Under the pieces are notes generated by a model. It saw only the letters and a program-made list of their open reading frames with translations, ran no database searches and was not told the DNA's origin. Source: Raphanus sativus (taxonomy: Eukaryota; Streptophyta; Magnoliopsida; Brassicales; Brassicaceae). From it: DNA of 64,000 nt. A program made the position numbers and the translations under genes. Shown piece by piece: positions 33,631-43,559 of the stretch (position 1 is its first letter; each line of letters starts with the position of its first letter). The stretch covers positions 26,330,800-26,394,799 of the forward strand of contig NC_079518.1 of NCBI RefSeq assembly GCF_000801105.2, in the 5' to 3' direction.

Positions 33631-35856
33631 ATGAAGATTCACATCTATGCTTCATGTGGTTTGTGGAAATCGTCGATAAACCATGGATGGGGATTTCTTG
33701 TTGATGAAGGAAAAGGAGGCAGGTTACTTACTTTGGACACAAGTTCAAGCTTTGAAAAGCTAAAGGTTATGGTCTGTGAAGACTTCGTAATTGATGCAAA
33801 CATGGTCAGTATAGAGCTGAGTTACTTACCTTCTGATTTGATCAATAGCATCGACTCACCACCTGTTATCATCACCAATGATCGGCAAGCTAGTAATTTT
33901 CTTACATATGTGAAGATCAAAGGTTCGACGCGGTTGTGTGTGACTATGAAATCGCCTAATCTTGCGGAAGAAGGTACTGAGTCGCCTAACAGAGAGTCAG
34001 TGTCTATGGAGTCTGACGATTCAGCTGATATGGAATCAGAAGAAGATGTTGAGGTACATGACAGTGATGATGACAAAAGGTGCAAGAAAGAGAAGAGCAA
34101 TGAAAATAGTCTTCGCTTTGCCTTGGTGGATGTTGTGAAGAAGGGTCAACATTTCAGTTCCAAAATGCTTTTGAAGGCCGCATTCGAACTATGTGCAATG
34201 AAACATAATTTCGACTATGTGGTTGCCAAATCGGATAAAAAAGTGTGGTACGTTCGTTGCGCAGATGATGATTGCAGCTGGCGTGTTCGTGCAGAGGGAT
34301 TAACAGGTTCATCATATTTTATCATAAAAAAATATGTACCTGAGCATTCTTGTGCTCCATCCAATAGGAACGGTTCTGTTCGGACAGCTTCAGCAAAAAC
34401 AGTTGCTACTTTGATAATGCATAAGTACGAAACTGCAAAAGAAGGGCCGAAATCAAATGATATAATCCAGTATATGCGTATGGAACATGGAGTTGAGATA
34501 TCATATTCTTTGGCATGGGATGCACGTGAGTTTGCAATCAACGCAGTGAAAGGTATTCCAGAGAAAGGTTATGAAAAAATTCCCAAATACTTGCACATGA
34601 TGAAGGAAGCAAATCCAGGGTCACACACAGCTTATGAAAGTGATAGAAAAGGGAGATTCAGATTCCTCTTCATCTCGTTTGGTCAGAGTGTTCGCGGTTT
34701 CTATGCTGCAATTCGAAAAGTTATTGTTGTGGATGGGACGTTTTTGAAGAGCAAATACAAAGGAGTATTATTGGTTGCTACTGCATTAGATGGAAACTCT
34801 AATTTATATCCTATTGCATTTGGAGTTGTCGACTCAGAGAATGACCTCGCGTGGGAGTGGTTTATGAGACAGCTTAATGTGGTAATTGTTGACGAGCATA
34901 GTTTAGCTTTTGTGTCTGATAGGAATTCCTCAATTGCTAAAGCTATTGCCAGAGTTTACCCGCAATCTCATCATGGAATTTGCATTCACCACTTGCTGAA
35001 TAATGTTGTCACAAATTATAGTGGGAAAGGTATGGCTGGTTTGGTTGCCAAGGCTTCAAAAGCTTATCGAGCTGCTGATTTTCGTAAGCTGTTTACTGCT
35101 ATTTTTTCTATTAGTCCTGAAATTGGAAAGTATCTCATAGATGCCGATGTGAGGAAGTGGGCTCGTTGTCAATTTCCGGGTTATAGATATGATATTAGGA
35201 CTAATAACCCTGCGGAGTCGATAAATTCTGCTTTACGTACGCCTAGAGAGTTTCCAGTAATCCCTTTATTGGACAGCATTAGGGAAATGATGACTCGATG
35301 GTTTTTCAAACGTAGAACTTTAAGTTCTAAACATTCGAAGCCACTGACCATTGCTGTGGAGAAGAAGATTGACAGAAGGATTGAGAAGGGTAAAACGTTT
35401 AAGGTCTTCCCAGTTAGCGATTTTAGATTTTTGGTTCAAGGTGACAGTTTCGACTGCATGGTAGACTTGGTCAGACGCACATGTTCTTGTGGGAAATTTG
35501 ATCTGATAAAAATCCCATGCAGACACGCTATAAAAGCAGGCTTCAGTGTAGGAATAAAAGCACACGCACTCACAGACGACATGTACACCACTGCGACGTG
35601 GCAGTCAGCTTATGAAGAAAGCATAAATCCAATTGGTGTCCCCGAAGATTCATGGAAAGTTCCATCTGCTGTGGAGGAGTCGAAAGTCCTTCCTCCAAAG
35701 AGTAGACGAGCTGCGGGTAGGAGAAAGAAACGCAGATATGAGACAGCTGAAGATAAGATCCGTGCGTCTCAAGGAAGCGAAGGATCTAAAGTTCGCAAAT
35801 GCAGTCGATGTGGGAATGGAGGTCACAACAGGAGAACATGTGATAGAGCAATATAG
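33631..35856 (+). CDS. MULE transposase (mudrA), intact, 741 aa
   Basis: Transposase of KI-MULE 2, a single open exon. Domains by residue: PB1-like N-terminal domain 1-105; acidic linker 112-150; MuDR DNA-binding domain about 160-245 with C210 and C215 and a closing H-S-C; catalytic MULE domain with D368 (VVDGT), D430 (FVSDRN), C451-x-H453 and E529 (NPAES), the three acidic residues expected of an RNase H-like DDE transposase; SWIM zinc finger C618-x-C620...C630-x-H632; basic stretch RRAAGRRKKRR (about 692-702); zinc knuckle C724-x2-C727-x4-H732-x4-C737. Every expected domain is present and no stop or frameshift is seen, so it could supply transposition in trans. The start ATG follows a CT-rich leader. 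Confidence 0.92.
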   Translation: MKIHIYASCGLWKSSINHGWGFLVDEGKGGRLLTLDTSSSFEKLKVMVCEDFVIDANMVSIELSYLPSDLINSIDSPPVIITNDRQASNFLTYVKIKGSTRLCVTMKSPNLAEEGTESPNRESVSMESDDSADMESEEDVEVHDSDDDKRCKKEKSNENSLRFALVDVVKKGQHFSSKMLLKAAFELCAMKHNFDYVVAKSDKKVWYVRCADDDCSWRVRAEGLTGSSYFIIKKYVPEHSCAPSNRNGSVRTASAKTVATLIMHKYETAKEGPKSNDIIQYMRMEHGVEISYSLAWDAREFAINAVKGIPEKGYEKIPKYLHMMKEANPGSHTAYESDRKGRFRFLFISFGQSVRGFYAAIRKVIVVDGTFLKSKYKGVLLVATALDGNSNLYPIAFGVVDSENDLAWEWFMRQLNVVIVDEHSLAFVSDRNSSIAKAIARVYPQSHHGICIHHLLNNVVTNYSGKGMAGLVAKASKAYRAADFRKLFTAIFSISPEIGKYLIDADVRKWARCQFPGYRYDIRTNNPAESINSALRTPREFPVIPLLDSIREMMTRWFFKRRTLSSKHSKPLTIAVEKKIDRRIEKGKTFKVFPVSDFRFLVQGDSFDCMVDLVRRTCSCGKFDLIKIPCRHAIKAGFSVGIKAHALTDDMYTTATWQSAYEESINPIGVPEDSWKVPSAVEESKVLPPKSRRAAGRRKKRRYETAEDKIRASQGSEGSKVRKCSRCGNGGHNRRTCDRAI

Positions 35857-36205
35857 GATACTCATTCGTTCTATGCGAATTGCTTCCAGAGATTATGTGT
35901 TTTTTTTCTTCTTGGTTCTATTGATGTTATGTTTCAGAATTTTAATCTCGAATTCTGTTTGATGCAGATTGCAGGATTGTTTGACAATTGAATTTTATGT
36001 TTCAGATATTGTGTTTTTTTCTTCTTGGTTCTATGGAAGTTATTTGTTTTCTTCTTCTCTGTTTATGCAAGTTATGTTCAGTTTTTTACATGTCTAATTG
36101 AGTTTGATGCAACTGGATACTTGACGATATAACTGGAAATTTGAAAAGTTCAATCTTTGATTATTAACTTGACAATGTAACTTGAATCAGAGAACCATTA
36201 CAATA

Positions 36206-36669
36206 TCATTCACTTTTGGACAACAAACATAAAATACTGAGAATGGATCCTACACAACCTACATCGGCCGAATTCTTATGTTTCACAACTTCTTCCTGGA
36301 TTGTCTTCTTCATAGAATTTCTCAGATCTTCAAGCTCCTCAGCAATTCTCGTTTGATGCTCATCCATCCTTTGAATCTCATCAATTATAGCCTCGTCGAC
36401 CCACTTAAAAAGATGCTTCTCTTTCTTTCTCTGTTTCAAAATAGAACAACAGAGTCAATGGCCATTGTAGAAGAAACAGAGTCAATTGCCATTATAGAAG
36501 AAACAGAGTCAAACGGAGAAGCATTTACCTGCAAACCAATCTCACATCTGAAGAATCGTCTGTATGGATTCTCCTCCGTTTTTGAAACATAGGTGATAAT
36601 CCCCTTCCCACACCAGCATCTGGAAGGGATCCCTCCATTGATTTTCATGTTCGGCATTTTCATTGACAA
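36206..36669 (-). CDS. GRF-type zinc-finger protein, 121 aa, MULE cargo
   Basis: Small two-exon gene: exon 1 at 36529-36669, exon 2 at 36206-36430, with a GT-AG intron. Exon 1 has the zf-GRF core C-W-C-G (RCWCGKGIITYVSKTEENP), RRFFRC and GLQ. Exon 2 has KHLFKWVDEA, then a coiled coil of about 40 residues (EIQRMDEHQTRIAEELEDL), and a hydrophobic tail (VGSILSILCLL) that may be a membrane anchor. Stand-alone GRF-coil-tail proteins are numerous in Brassicaceae genomes and often lie inside transposons. GRF fingers bind single-stranded DNA in better-known proteins, but the role here is unknown. It lies between the transposase and the ULP1 gene, so I read it as cargo of the element. Confidence 0.7.
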
Positions 36670-36789
36670 TGAGAGCGATGAAATATGTAGGGTTTGTGGC
36701 TATGTAATGGTCTTATATAAGACTTTTTTTAGGGCAACCAATGCTTGTAATCGGACATTGGGTTTTAGGGTAGATTTGTATGTGTTTTG

Positions 36790-37205
36790 ATTTGATTAAT
36801 AACATTTTTTTGGCATGGATTAACATTTTTAAAAACTTTTAAGTTCTATTTTATTATTAAGATTTGTTTTTGATTATTAACGTTTTTTAAAATTTTAAGA
36901 TCTATATTGATTATTAAGATTTTTTTTTAAATTACTAACATTTTTTAAATTTTAAGATCTATTTTGATTATTAAGAATTTTTAAAATTATTAACGTTTTT
37001 TAAAATTTTAAGATCTATTTTGATTATTAAGATTTTTTTTTAAATTACTAACATTTTTTAAATTTTAAGATCTATATTGATTATTAAGATTTTTTTTTTA
37101 AATTACTAACATTTTTTAAATTTTAAGATATATTTTGATTATTAAGATTTTTTTTTAATTACTAACATTTTTAAATTTTAAGATCTATTTTGATTATTAA
37201 GATTT
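36790..37205. repeat. Tandem repeat, ~58-bp unit
   Basis: About seven copies of a unit of the type gattattaagattttttttt plus aaattactaacattttttaa plus attttaagatctattt. It is non-coding and lies between the GRF gene and the ULP1 gene of KI-MULE 2. Confidence 0.9.
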
Positions 37206-37244
37206 GTTATGATTAATTTGGTTTGAATAGATTGTCCTTCTTTA

Positions 37245-37440
37245 ATCCCTTATAGGGTATATAAAGGGGTTGAAATCGCTTGTCTTAGTTAACTGTCATT
37301 TAGGGTATATTTAGGGGTTTCTATATTCGCTTGTCTTAGTTAAGTGTCATTTAGGGTATATTTAGGGGTTTCTATATTCGCTTGTATTAGTTAAGTGTCA
37401 TTTAGGGTATATTTAGTGGTTTCTAATTTTAAGTGTCAGT
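37245..37440. repeat. Tandem repeat, ~53-bp unit
   Basis: Three to four copies of a unit containing ttagggtatatttaggggtt and ctatattcgcttgt. Non-coding. Confidence 0.85.
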
Positions 37441-37606
37441 ACTAGTTTAGTTTATGTCCTCAGATACATGCATAACTAAAAGAATCTGCATTCAAATGAG
37501 TAGAATAAAACAGTAACTAAAACAGTCAAATAACAACTTAAAGAGTCAAATAAAAGAGTCAATTGACAATCTTCTTCCTAAACAAGGCATAACTAAAAGA
37601 CCTTCA

Positions 37607-39857
37607 CTAAAGTTCCACAAGAGGATTTGTAATTGTCTTTGGAGGAGTGAACTTTGCCATTCTTGAAACAAGCACTGGATCATTAGCAGCTTCCCAGAGG
37701 TCATAAGCAATCTTTTGACGAGCCTCACGAATGTTTTCGTCATTCACCAGAGATAAGTCCAAGCCTAGAAGATGGCATTCTATGTGCTTCAAGGCATATA
37801 CTCCACAATCACTGGCACTACTGTTTAGTACGGACATTGGGGCGTAACTGACAGTGTATTTATTGACCTTGAGTTGCTGACCGCTTGAAGACTGAACTGC
37901 TTTCACAATTCTAGGGATGAGATTGGTAAACGGCTCCAATGCCTTGGGGTATTTCAATCCCTCATCTACATAGTTCGATGATAGAGTCAAATTCTTCAAA
38001 AAATCCAACATCTCAATGTCATCCTGTTAATAAAACCAAACATAACATTAATAGCATAAAAGAGTTAACATAACAAATACAGAAAATTGTGTTACACCAC
38101 ACTTTTACAAGCCGATATACTACATAGCATAATACAAGGAGATTACAAAATAGTCAAACCACAGAGTAACTTAGAACAGAAGATAATTTGTCCGATATAT
38201 TACAAAGCTTCATGTTTTCGTTACCTTTCTTACTGGCCGAGAACTACGACGAAGCAGCAGAGGATCCACACTGTCAGCTGCCTTGCCTTTGGCTTTTCTC
38301 TTTGCTGCTAAAGGATCCTGACTCTGTGATGATTTTTCTTGTTCTTTCCCAAGTGTTGCTGATGGACTCGGAATCTCAGATGCTCTGTCTTTTCCAACTG
38401 TATCTGAAAGATCTGTAATCTGAGACACCTTATCCTTGAGCAGAGTAATATCATTGTCAAACTTGTCAAAACGCTCTTGTATGTCCTTCTGCACCAGCTC
38501 CGTAAATGAGGTGAAAGAAGCCTTGAACAAACCCTCAATGAAGGTCTTCATTTCACCTGAGACACCACTGTTATGTTCAGCCGCTCGATCACAGAGCAGC
38601 TGTTTTTTCCGAGACTCGACACCAGGATCAATTAGCTTACGCTTCCCCCTTTTTGCAATAACAGCTGCTTCTTCTTCAACAGCTGGATCCTCTCCAACAG
38701 CCGGTTCCTCTGCAACAGCCGCTTCCTCAACATCCTCTTCTGGATCAGATAAGTCCATATTTGTAGGCAAAGTCTCAACTTCCCAAGTGAACTGCTTCCA
38801 GTCTTGTTTCGCATCAATGAGAGCAACAATGCGACTGACTCTTTCGTCATTCTTCTCATCTTCCCTAAAGAACTCAGGATTATCTATCGCAGTCGAGCTT
38901 CCAGTAGATGATATAAACGGAAACAGCTTTCCCTGTGAAGAACAAATAAAACAATAAGCATAAACTGGCACTAGTTGAACTCAATATTAATATAAGAAAG
39001 ATAACTACCTTGTCAAAGTGTGACTCTAGGCTGGTGATATCTTGGTATGATACCTTTCCACTGCCTGTCCAATTTCTACATCTCACTTTGGTCAGGGTTT
39101 TCTTCTTCTTTGTACCCACCATAGACCCGATGTCCGGGATTGCCTCCATAATCCATATCTGAAACGCATATGAGAAACCATCCAACACATAGCTGTTCTT
39201 CAGATGCAAATCTTCCCTTGCTTTGAAAATTGATGCAGTGAGCTCATCAAACGCGCGAAGACCCCAAGGATACATCCTCATTTTCTCAAAATCCATCACC
39301 AAACGAATCAACTCGTGAGGAATAAACACTCTCAAATCCTTAGCAAGGACGAATCCATGTATAATACATAGATAAACTAGCCTCACCCTGTCGACATACG
39401 ACCACTGGTTGCAGACTTTGAGAAGCTCATCCCTTATCATCAACAAGTTGACCTTTCTGTTTTTATTCAGCACTGTGCTCCAAAACCCCTTATCACTCTT
39501 CCAGTTATTGAAGTCTATTTCCGGTTCTTCTCTGAACTTCAATCCAGTGACAGCATAAAACTCTTGCATAGAAAACCTGAGAGGCCTATTTGCAAACAGA
39601 AACCACAACTCATGAAGCTTGGAAACCCTGAGCTGCTTGCATATGAAGCTGTGAACAATCTTCCCTGAGTAAATGAGCTTGTTGTCTACGATTGCCAGAA
39701 TCGGACCAAAGACAGGATCCTTCAAACTTCATCATACTCATCCTTGAGAACCTCCTTCACCGTTTCCAGAAGTGTACGTCTACAAGTGTTGTTAATCTTA
39801 TCAACCTTGCACTCAGCTCCTTCTTCAAGAATCCGTTTTGGAAACTGTAAAGCCATT
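37607..39857 (-). pseudogene. DUF1985/ULP1 (KAONASHI) gene lacking protease His/Asp
   Basis: Three exons on the minus strand: about 39009-39857, 38225-38932 and 37607-38023, with GT-AG introns and frame kept. Exon 1 starts MALQFPKRILEEG and carries the DUF1985 domain (HELWFLFANRPLRFSMQEFY, VTGLKF, MYPWGLRAFDEL, AFQIWIMEAIPDIG). A single-base shift at about 39725, between DEYDEV and the DPVFGP stretch, breaks the frame unless translation starts downstream. Exon 2 is acidic and low-complexity, then basic. Exon 3 is the C-terminal part of a C48 protease domain with the Cys motif SDCGVYALKHIECH. The preceding part with the catalytic His-Trp and Asp is missing: exon 3 passes from a short linker straight to KALEPFTNLIPRI. 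It is probably not an active protease. The His and Asp are present in the KI-MULE 1 copy. Confidence 0.75.
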
Positions 39858-40473
39858 CCTGTAAAACATGAAATCAAAAACTTCAACTTAAACAATTCAA
39901 TCTCTATCTACTACAAGCACATTAACGAAATAAAGAAAAAAATCATTTAGGGAATTTCGAAACCCTAACCTTTCAATTGGGAATCGAGATGTAGGAAGAG
40001 CAGAAGAGGATCAATGTGAAGCAAATGGTCACTCAGAGGCTTGAAGAACCCCTATCGGCTGCAGCGGAGAGTGACGACGACGGTGGTTCGCAAAGAGGAG
40101 AGACGGAGAGAAACTGGAACAACAACGGAGAGATGTGAGGACGACGGAGAGGCGTGACTACGACGACGGAGTGATGAGATGACGAGTTCAATCTCTCCGA
40201 CGAACGGATTCAACCAGAGAAAGAACACGGCGGAGATATCGCCTTTCGCGAGAGAGAGAGTCGGAGACTCCAATGTTAATTTTTTTTTTTTACTTCTACT
40301 GTCTTTACTTTTTATTTTTATGCAATGTTATTTTTTTTTTTAACTCTTGTTTAGTAAGGGAAAAGGACAAAACAGGATTTGTCTTATTATTTATTCTAAG
40401 GGGACAAAGATTATGATTTATATTCTAAGGGGACAATATTAGAGTTGTTTTGTTCCTTATCGGCAAAATTCCC
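39858..40473. other. Right subterminal region of KI-MULE 2
   Basis: No gene. It is the minus-strand leader of the ULP1 gene (GC-rich gacgacgga repeats at 40070-40200) followed by the right terminal sequence with two copies of attctaaggggacaa at about 40395 and 40424. Confidence 0.6.
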
Positions 40474-40482
40474 TAAAAATTA
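40474..40482 (+). repeat. 9-bp target duplication of KI-MULE 2, right
   Basis: taaaaatta, identical to 32889-32897. Confidence 0.85.
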
Positions 40483-40826
40483 ACTACATGTTTGATTCAT
40501 TAGTTTTATTTGATTTTCAATAAAGTTCTACCGCTCATATTTTTATTTGTGTTTTAATTTTAAAACAAAATACATTGATTTACTATAAAACATCAATTTT
40601 TTTTTGTATATGGAGGAAGTATAAATAGATTTTATTTTATTCCAAAAATAGAAAAGAATTAATATTTGGAAAACGAATCATATCTAATTTTATTATAGTT
40701 ACTTTAAGAAGTAACAAAAATATTTTAATTCGACTTTGGTTCAAAATTTTCGGATACATTTTGGTTCAATTTTTATATGAACACCTCCTACTAATAAAAG
40801 AAACATGTGGTCACTCTTATTATTAG

Positions 40827-41756
40827 GTGGAGCAAAAAGGCAAGACTCCTGGACCAAGATGTTCTCACGACATAGCAATGGTTGGAAACAAAATGTACGC
40901 TTTCGGAGGAGAGTTAAAGCCAAATTTTCACATCGATCAACACCTCTACTTTTTCGATTTCAAGACTCACAGATGGTCGATCGCTGATCCAAACGGTGAC
41001 GTCCCCGAGCTCCCATGCTTAGGCGTTAGAATGGTAGCCATCGGCACTACCCTCTACGTCTTTGGTGGCCGCGACGGCTTCCGTAATTACAACGGCTTCC
41101 ACTCTTACGACACGGTTAAGAGGAGCTGGAAACTCATAACTCACGTCAAGAAAGGACCTGCACCGCGTAGCTTCCACTCGATGGCTGCTGATGATAAAAA
41201 CGTTTATGTCTTCGGTGGAGTCAGTACTAAGGAACGTGTCAACACACTTCATGCTTACAACATCATTGATCAGAAGTGGATTGAGTTTCCGAATCCAGGA
41301 GAGTCTTGCAAAGCTAGAGGTGGAGCGGGACTGGCCGTTGTGAAAGGGAAGATTTGGGTTGTGTATGGGTTTATTGGGGAAGAAGTGGAAGATGTTCATT
41401 GCTTTGATCCAGTTGAAAGTAAGTGGACTAAAGTGGAAACAAGGGGTGAAAAGCCGTGGGCGAGAAGCGTGTTTGCGCTAGCAGTTGTTGGGAAATATAT
41501 AATAATATCTGGAGGTGAGATTGAGATGGACGTACAGGCTCATTTAGGTCCTGGGTCATTGACTGGTGGAACTTTCGTGTTGGACACTGAAAGTTTGTTG
41601 TGGGAGAAACTTGAGGAAGGCCATAGCCCTCGTGGATGGATCGCATCCACAACTGCGTCCATTGATGGGAAAAAAGGCTTGTTGATGCATGGAGGGAAGG
41701 CTCCTACCAACCGTCGTTATGAGGACATCTTTTTCTATGGCGTAGACTCTGCTTAA
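40827..41756 (+). CDS. Kelch exon of nitrile-specifier gene (open)
   Basis: Listed separately because this exon is intact while the rest of its gene is not. It encodes the complete six-bladed kelch module from [14 protein letters not shown] to the stop after FFYGVDSA, about the length of the kelch part of NSP1-5. The metal-ligand motif EIEMDVQAH keeps E-x3-D-x3-H. The exon starts at a splice acceptor with GTG, so it has no start codon of its own at the border. The first in-frame ATG is codon 18 (about 40878), which would truncate blade 1. Jacalin-less specifier proteins (NSP5 type) exist, so a kelch-only product from a new promoter is conceivable but not shown. Confidence 0.8.
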   Translation: MEQKGKTPGPRCSHDIAMVGNKMYAFGGELKPNFHIDQHLYFFDFKTHRWSIADPNGDVPELPCLGVRMVAIGTTLYVFGGRDGFRNYNGFHSYDTVKRSWKLITHVKKGPAPRSFHSMAADDKNVYVFGGVSTKERVNTLHAYNIIDQKWIEFPNPGESCKARGGAGLAVVKGKIWVVYGFIGEEVEDVHCFDPVESKWTKVETRGEKPWARSVFALAVVGKYIIISGGEIEMDVQAHLGPGSLTGGTFVLDTESLLWEKLEEGHSPRGWIASTTASIDGKKGLLMHGGKAPTNRRYEDIFFYGVDSA

Positions 41757-42215
41757 GACCGCTCGGTGTTGGTGGGTTTGTGAAAGTTGCAAAAGTTGCA
41801 TCTTGGGAGGGATCTCGTTTGTTGTTTTAATAATGTCACTTTCTGTGTGTTTGGTTTTTACGAATAAGGGCATCAAATAATGTGTGTAAATAAATAAATA
41901 AAATGTTACCTTTTAATAAGACTTACCTAAATTTAATTTTGTTTTAAAAAATCCAACCAATACAAAGGTGAGATTTGGACAGTAGAATTCTAATGAAGTT
42001 CTCAAAATCTCTTAATAAGAACTTCTATTAGTTCTCTTTCTTCTTTTTCAATCAATCATATAATAGTTTTTATTAGATAACAGTAACTAACTGTAAGTTG
42101 ATGTAAACATTCATAGGCCATATAATACTAGGGAGAAACGGATGATTAACAAAAATTTGCATAGTACAATATATATAAAGTAACAAAATCATATAATACA
42201 GTTTGCATAATACAA
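41757..42215. other. 3' flank of the kelch exon, non-coding
   Basis: AT-rich sequence after the stop. It would contain the 3' UTR and polyadenylation region, including aataaa-like runs near 41890. Nothing else seen. Confidence 0.5.
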
Positions 42216-42279
42216 TACTAAGATTGTGACCCGCGCGCTTTTTAAAAAATAAATTGCTTTTTGTTTTTCATGTTAATGT

Positions 42280-43523
42280 TAAGGTTGGATAAAAAATCCG
42301 AATCCTCCTCTCTTGGCAGATTGATAGAAAAAACTCATGGAAGAGGTGTCTTGGACATGGGGATTAGACTAAACGATAGTGGAAAGGGTGGTGAAATATC
42401 ACAGAAGGAACACGCTGGGGAGCTATCTATAATCAAATAGAAGACGAGATTCACAACTTGCGGACAAGTGGTCTGGAATAGAGGGATGATACTAGTTTGT
42501 GGAAGGCAGGAGAGAATTTATATAAAGCAGAGTTCAATTCTAAAGAGACTTGGAGATTAATTCGAACAGCTCACCCAAAGGTTGACTGGCACAGCGGTAT
42601 CTGGTTCCAATTCAACACCCCGAAGTACTCTTTCATAGCTTGAATAGCTATCCAGAATAGGCTCCCAACAGGAGACAGGGTCGCCAGCTGGAGCAACGCA
42701 ACGACGACAACTTGTTGTCTATGCTCTGCGATGATCGAAACTCGAAACCACATTTTCTTTGAATGCAGATTCTCAGAGGAGATATGGAAAAAACTTAGAC
42801 CATCCACAACGGTAAAACGTGTGTGGAATCCTTCAAAAACATTTTTTTTATTATTTTATTAATTTATTTTTTTCATCCCATTAAAAAAAAAAAAGTAAAA
42901 GAGAGCTAATTGTGGACCGCCACGTGCGGCGTGGCCCACAAAACAGTGACGAACCACGGCTGCGATGAATCCTTATTTACGTAGTTTTTGGATCAGTACC
43001 AGCACAGAAACCAACAAAAGCTAATAATTTAATATTTTTCTTAAGAGATTTGATGTTACGGACCCCGCATTGTGGGTGGTCTTACACAGAAGCTATTGTT
43101 GGTGCAATACACCTGTGAATGGAATGAGATTCAGCGATTGCTTACTGATCAAACAAGGCAGAGACTACATTTGTTCCTGTTCAGATACGTCTTTCAGGCT
43201 GTACTTTCAACCATTTGGTATGAAAGGAATGGGAGACAACATGGTGAAAAGCACAAGGCCCCTACAGTGTTGACTAAACAAATAGACAAGCTGATCAGAA
43301 ATCGCATATCCAGTATCAGGGAGATGGATGCTCCTAAGTATACTACAGCCATGGAGACATGGTTTTCTTTTCGGTGATCTTAAAGTCAGAGTCAGAGTTT
43401 AAGTTTTTTTGAAGTCATTTTAAGTATCTGTTTGGAAAAAAAAATTTCAAACTCTCAGCTAGAGTTACAGACATTGTAAATCAGTTTCTTTGAATAAATT
43501 TAACATTATCTCAAAAAAAATCT
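42280..43523 (+). pseudogene. LINE (non-LTR retrotransposon) 3' remnant
   Basis: C-terminal end of a plant LINE ORF2. The zf-RVT region is readable: LWKAGENLYKAEFNS, TWRLIRTAHPKVDWH, IWFQFNTPKYSF, NRLPTGDRV, CCLCSA, ETRNHIFFEC and FSEEIWK. The C-terminal tail after the MITE reads QYTCEWNEIQ, LFLFRYVFQA, TIWYERNGRQHGE and LIRNRISSIR, then stop at about 43377. One in-frame stop sits after YSFIA. A short A-rich end lies at 43509-43523. Reverse transcriptase and endonuclease are missing (5' truncated, typical of LINEs). Confidence 0.8.
42798..43081. mobile_element. PIF/Harbinger-like MITE, 284 bp
   Basis: Ends GACCATCCACAACGG and, inverted, GACCACCCACAATGC. They are flanked by TTA on both sides (42795-42797 and 43082-43084), the target duplication typical of PIF/Harbinger (Tourist-like) elements. 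It interrupts the LINE reading frame. Leaving out the element and one TTA, the LINE frame runs on without a break, which confirms the borders. Confidence 0.85.
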
Positions 43524-43559
43524 GAATCCAAAAAACCGAACCGATCCCAATGCAAAAAT

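Larger units (their letters stand above)
32898..40473 (+). mobile_element. KI-MULE 2: complete Mutator-like element, 7576 bp
   Basis: The left end reads GGGAAAATTGGTAATATGGA, with ATTGTCCCCTTAGAA shortly after. The right end, read on the minus strand from 40473, reads GGGAATTTTGCCGATAAGGA, with the same ATTGTCCCCTTAGAA block at a similar distance. Similarity is confined to short ends, so the element is close to the non-TIR MULE type. It is bounded by a perfect 9-bp duplication. It carries an intact mudrA (plus), a GRF zinc-finger gene (minus) and a DUF1985/ULP1 gene (minus). It lies in an intron of the nitrile-specifier gene, in the same transcriptional direction for mudrA. Confidence 0.9.
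31402..41756 (+). pseudogene. Nitrile-specifier protein gene (jacalin-kelch), split by KI-MULE 2
   Basis: Nitrile-specifier proteins divert glucosinolate breakdown by myrosinase from isothiocyanates to simple nitriles. The jacalin exon is at 31402-31880 ([60 protein letters not shown]). Its 5' end is lost in the gap, and it has two frame shifts, near 31550 and near 31765. A donor CAG|GTACGC at 31880/31881 and an acceptor TTATTAG at 40826 define a phase-0 intron of 8946 bp holding the complete KI-MULE 2. The kelch exon at 40827-41756 is open for 309 codons, with six kelch blades (GGEL, GGRDG, GGVST, YGFIG, GGEIEMD, GGKAP). It keeps the E-x3-D-x3-H metal-binding triad (E231, D235 and H239 of that exon). 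The joint W-I-Q|V-E-Q-K matches NSP1-4. As read, jacalin is broken but kelch is not. Sequencing errors beside the gap are an alternative explanation for the shifts. Confidence 0.85.

Noticed and set aside
34215..34541. Minus-strand open frame of 108 codons
   Set aside because: Shadow of the intact transposase.
41019..41876. Minus-strand open frames opposite the kelch exon
   Set aside because: Shadows of the kelch coding sequence.
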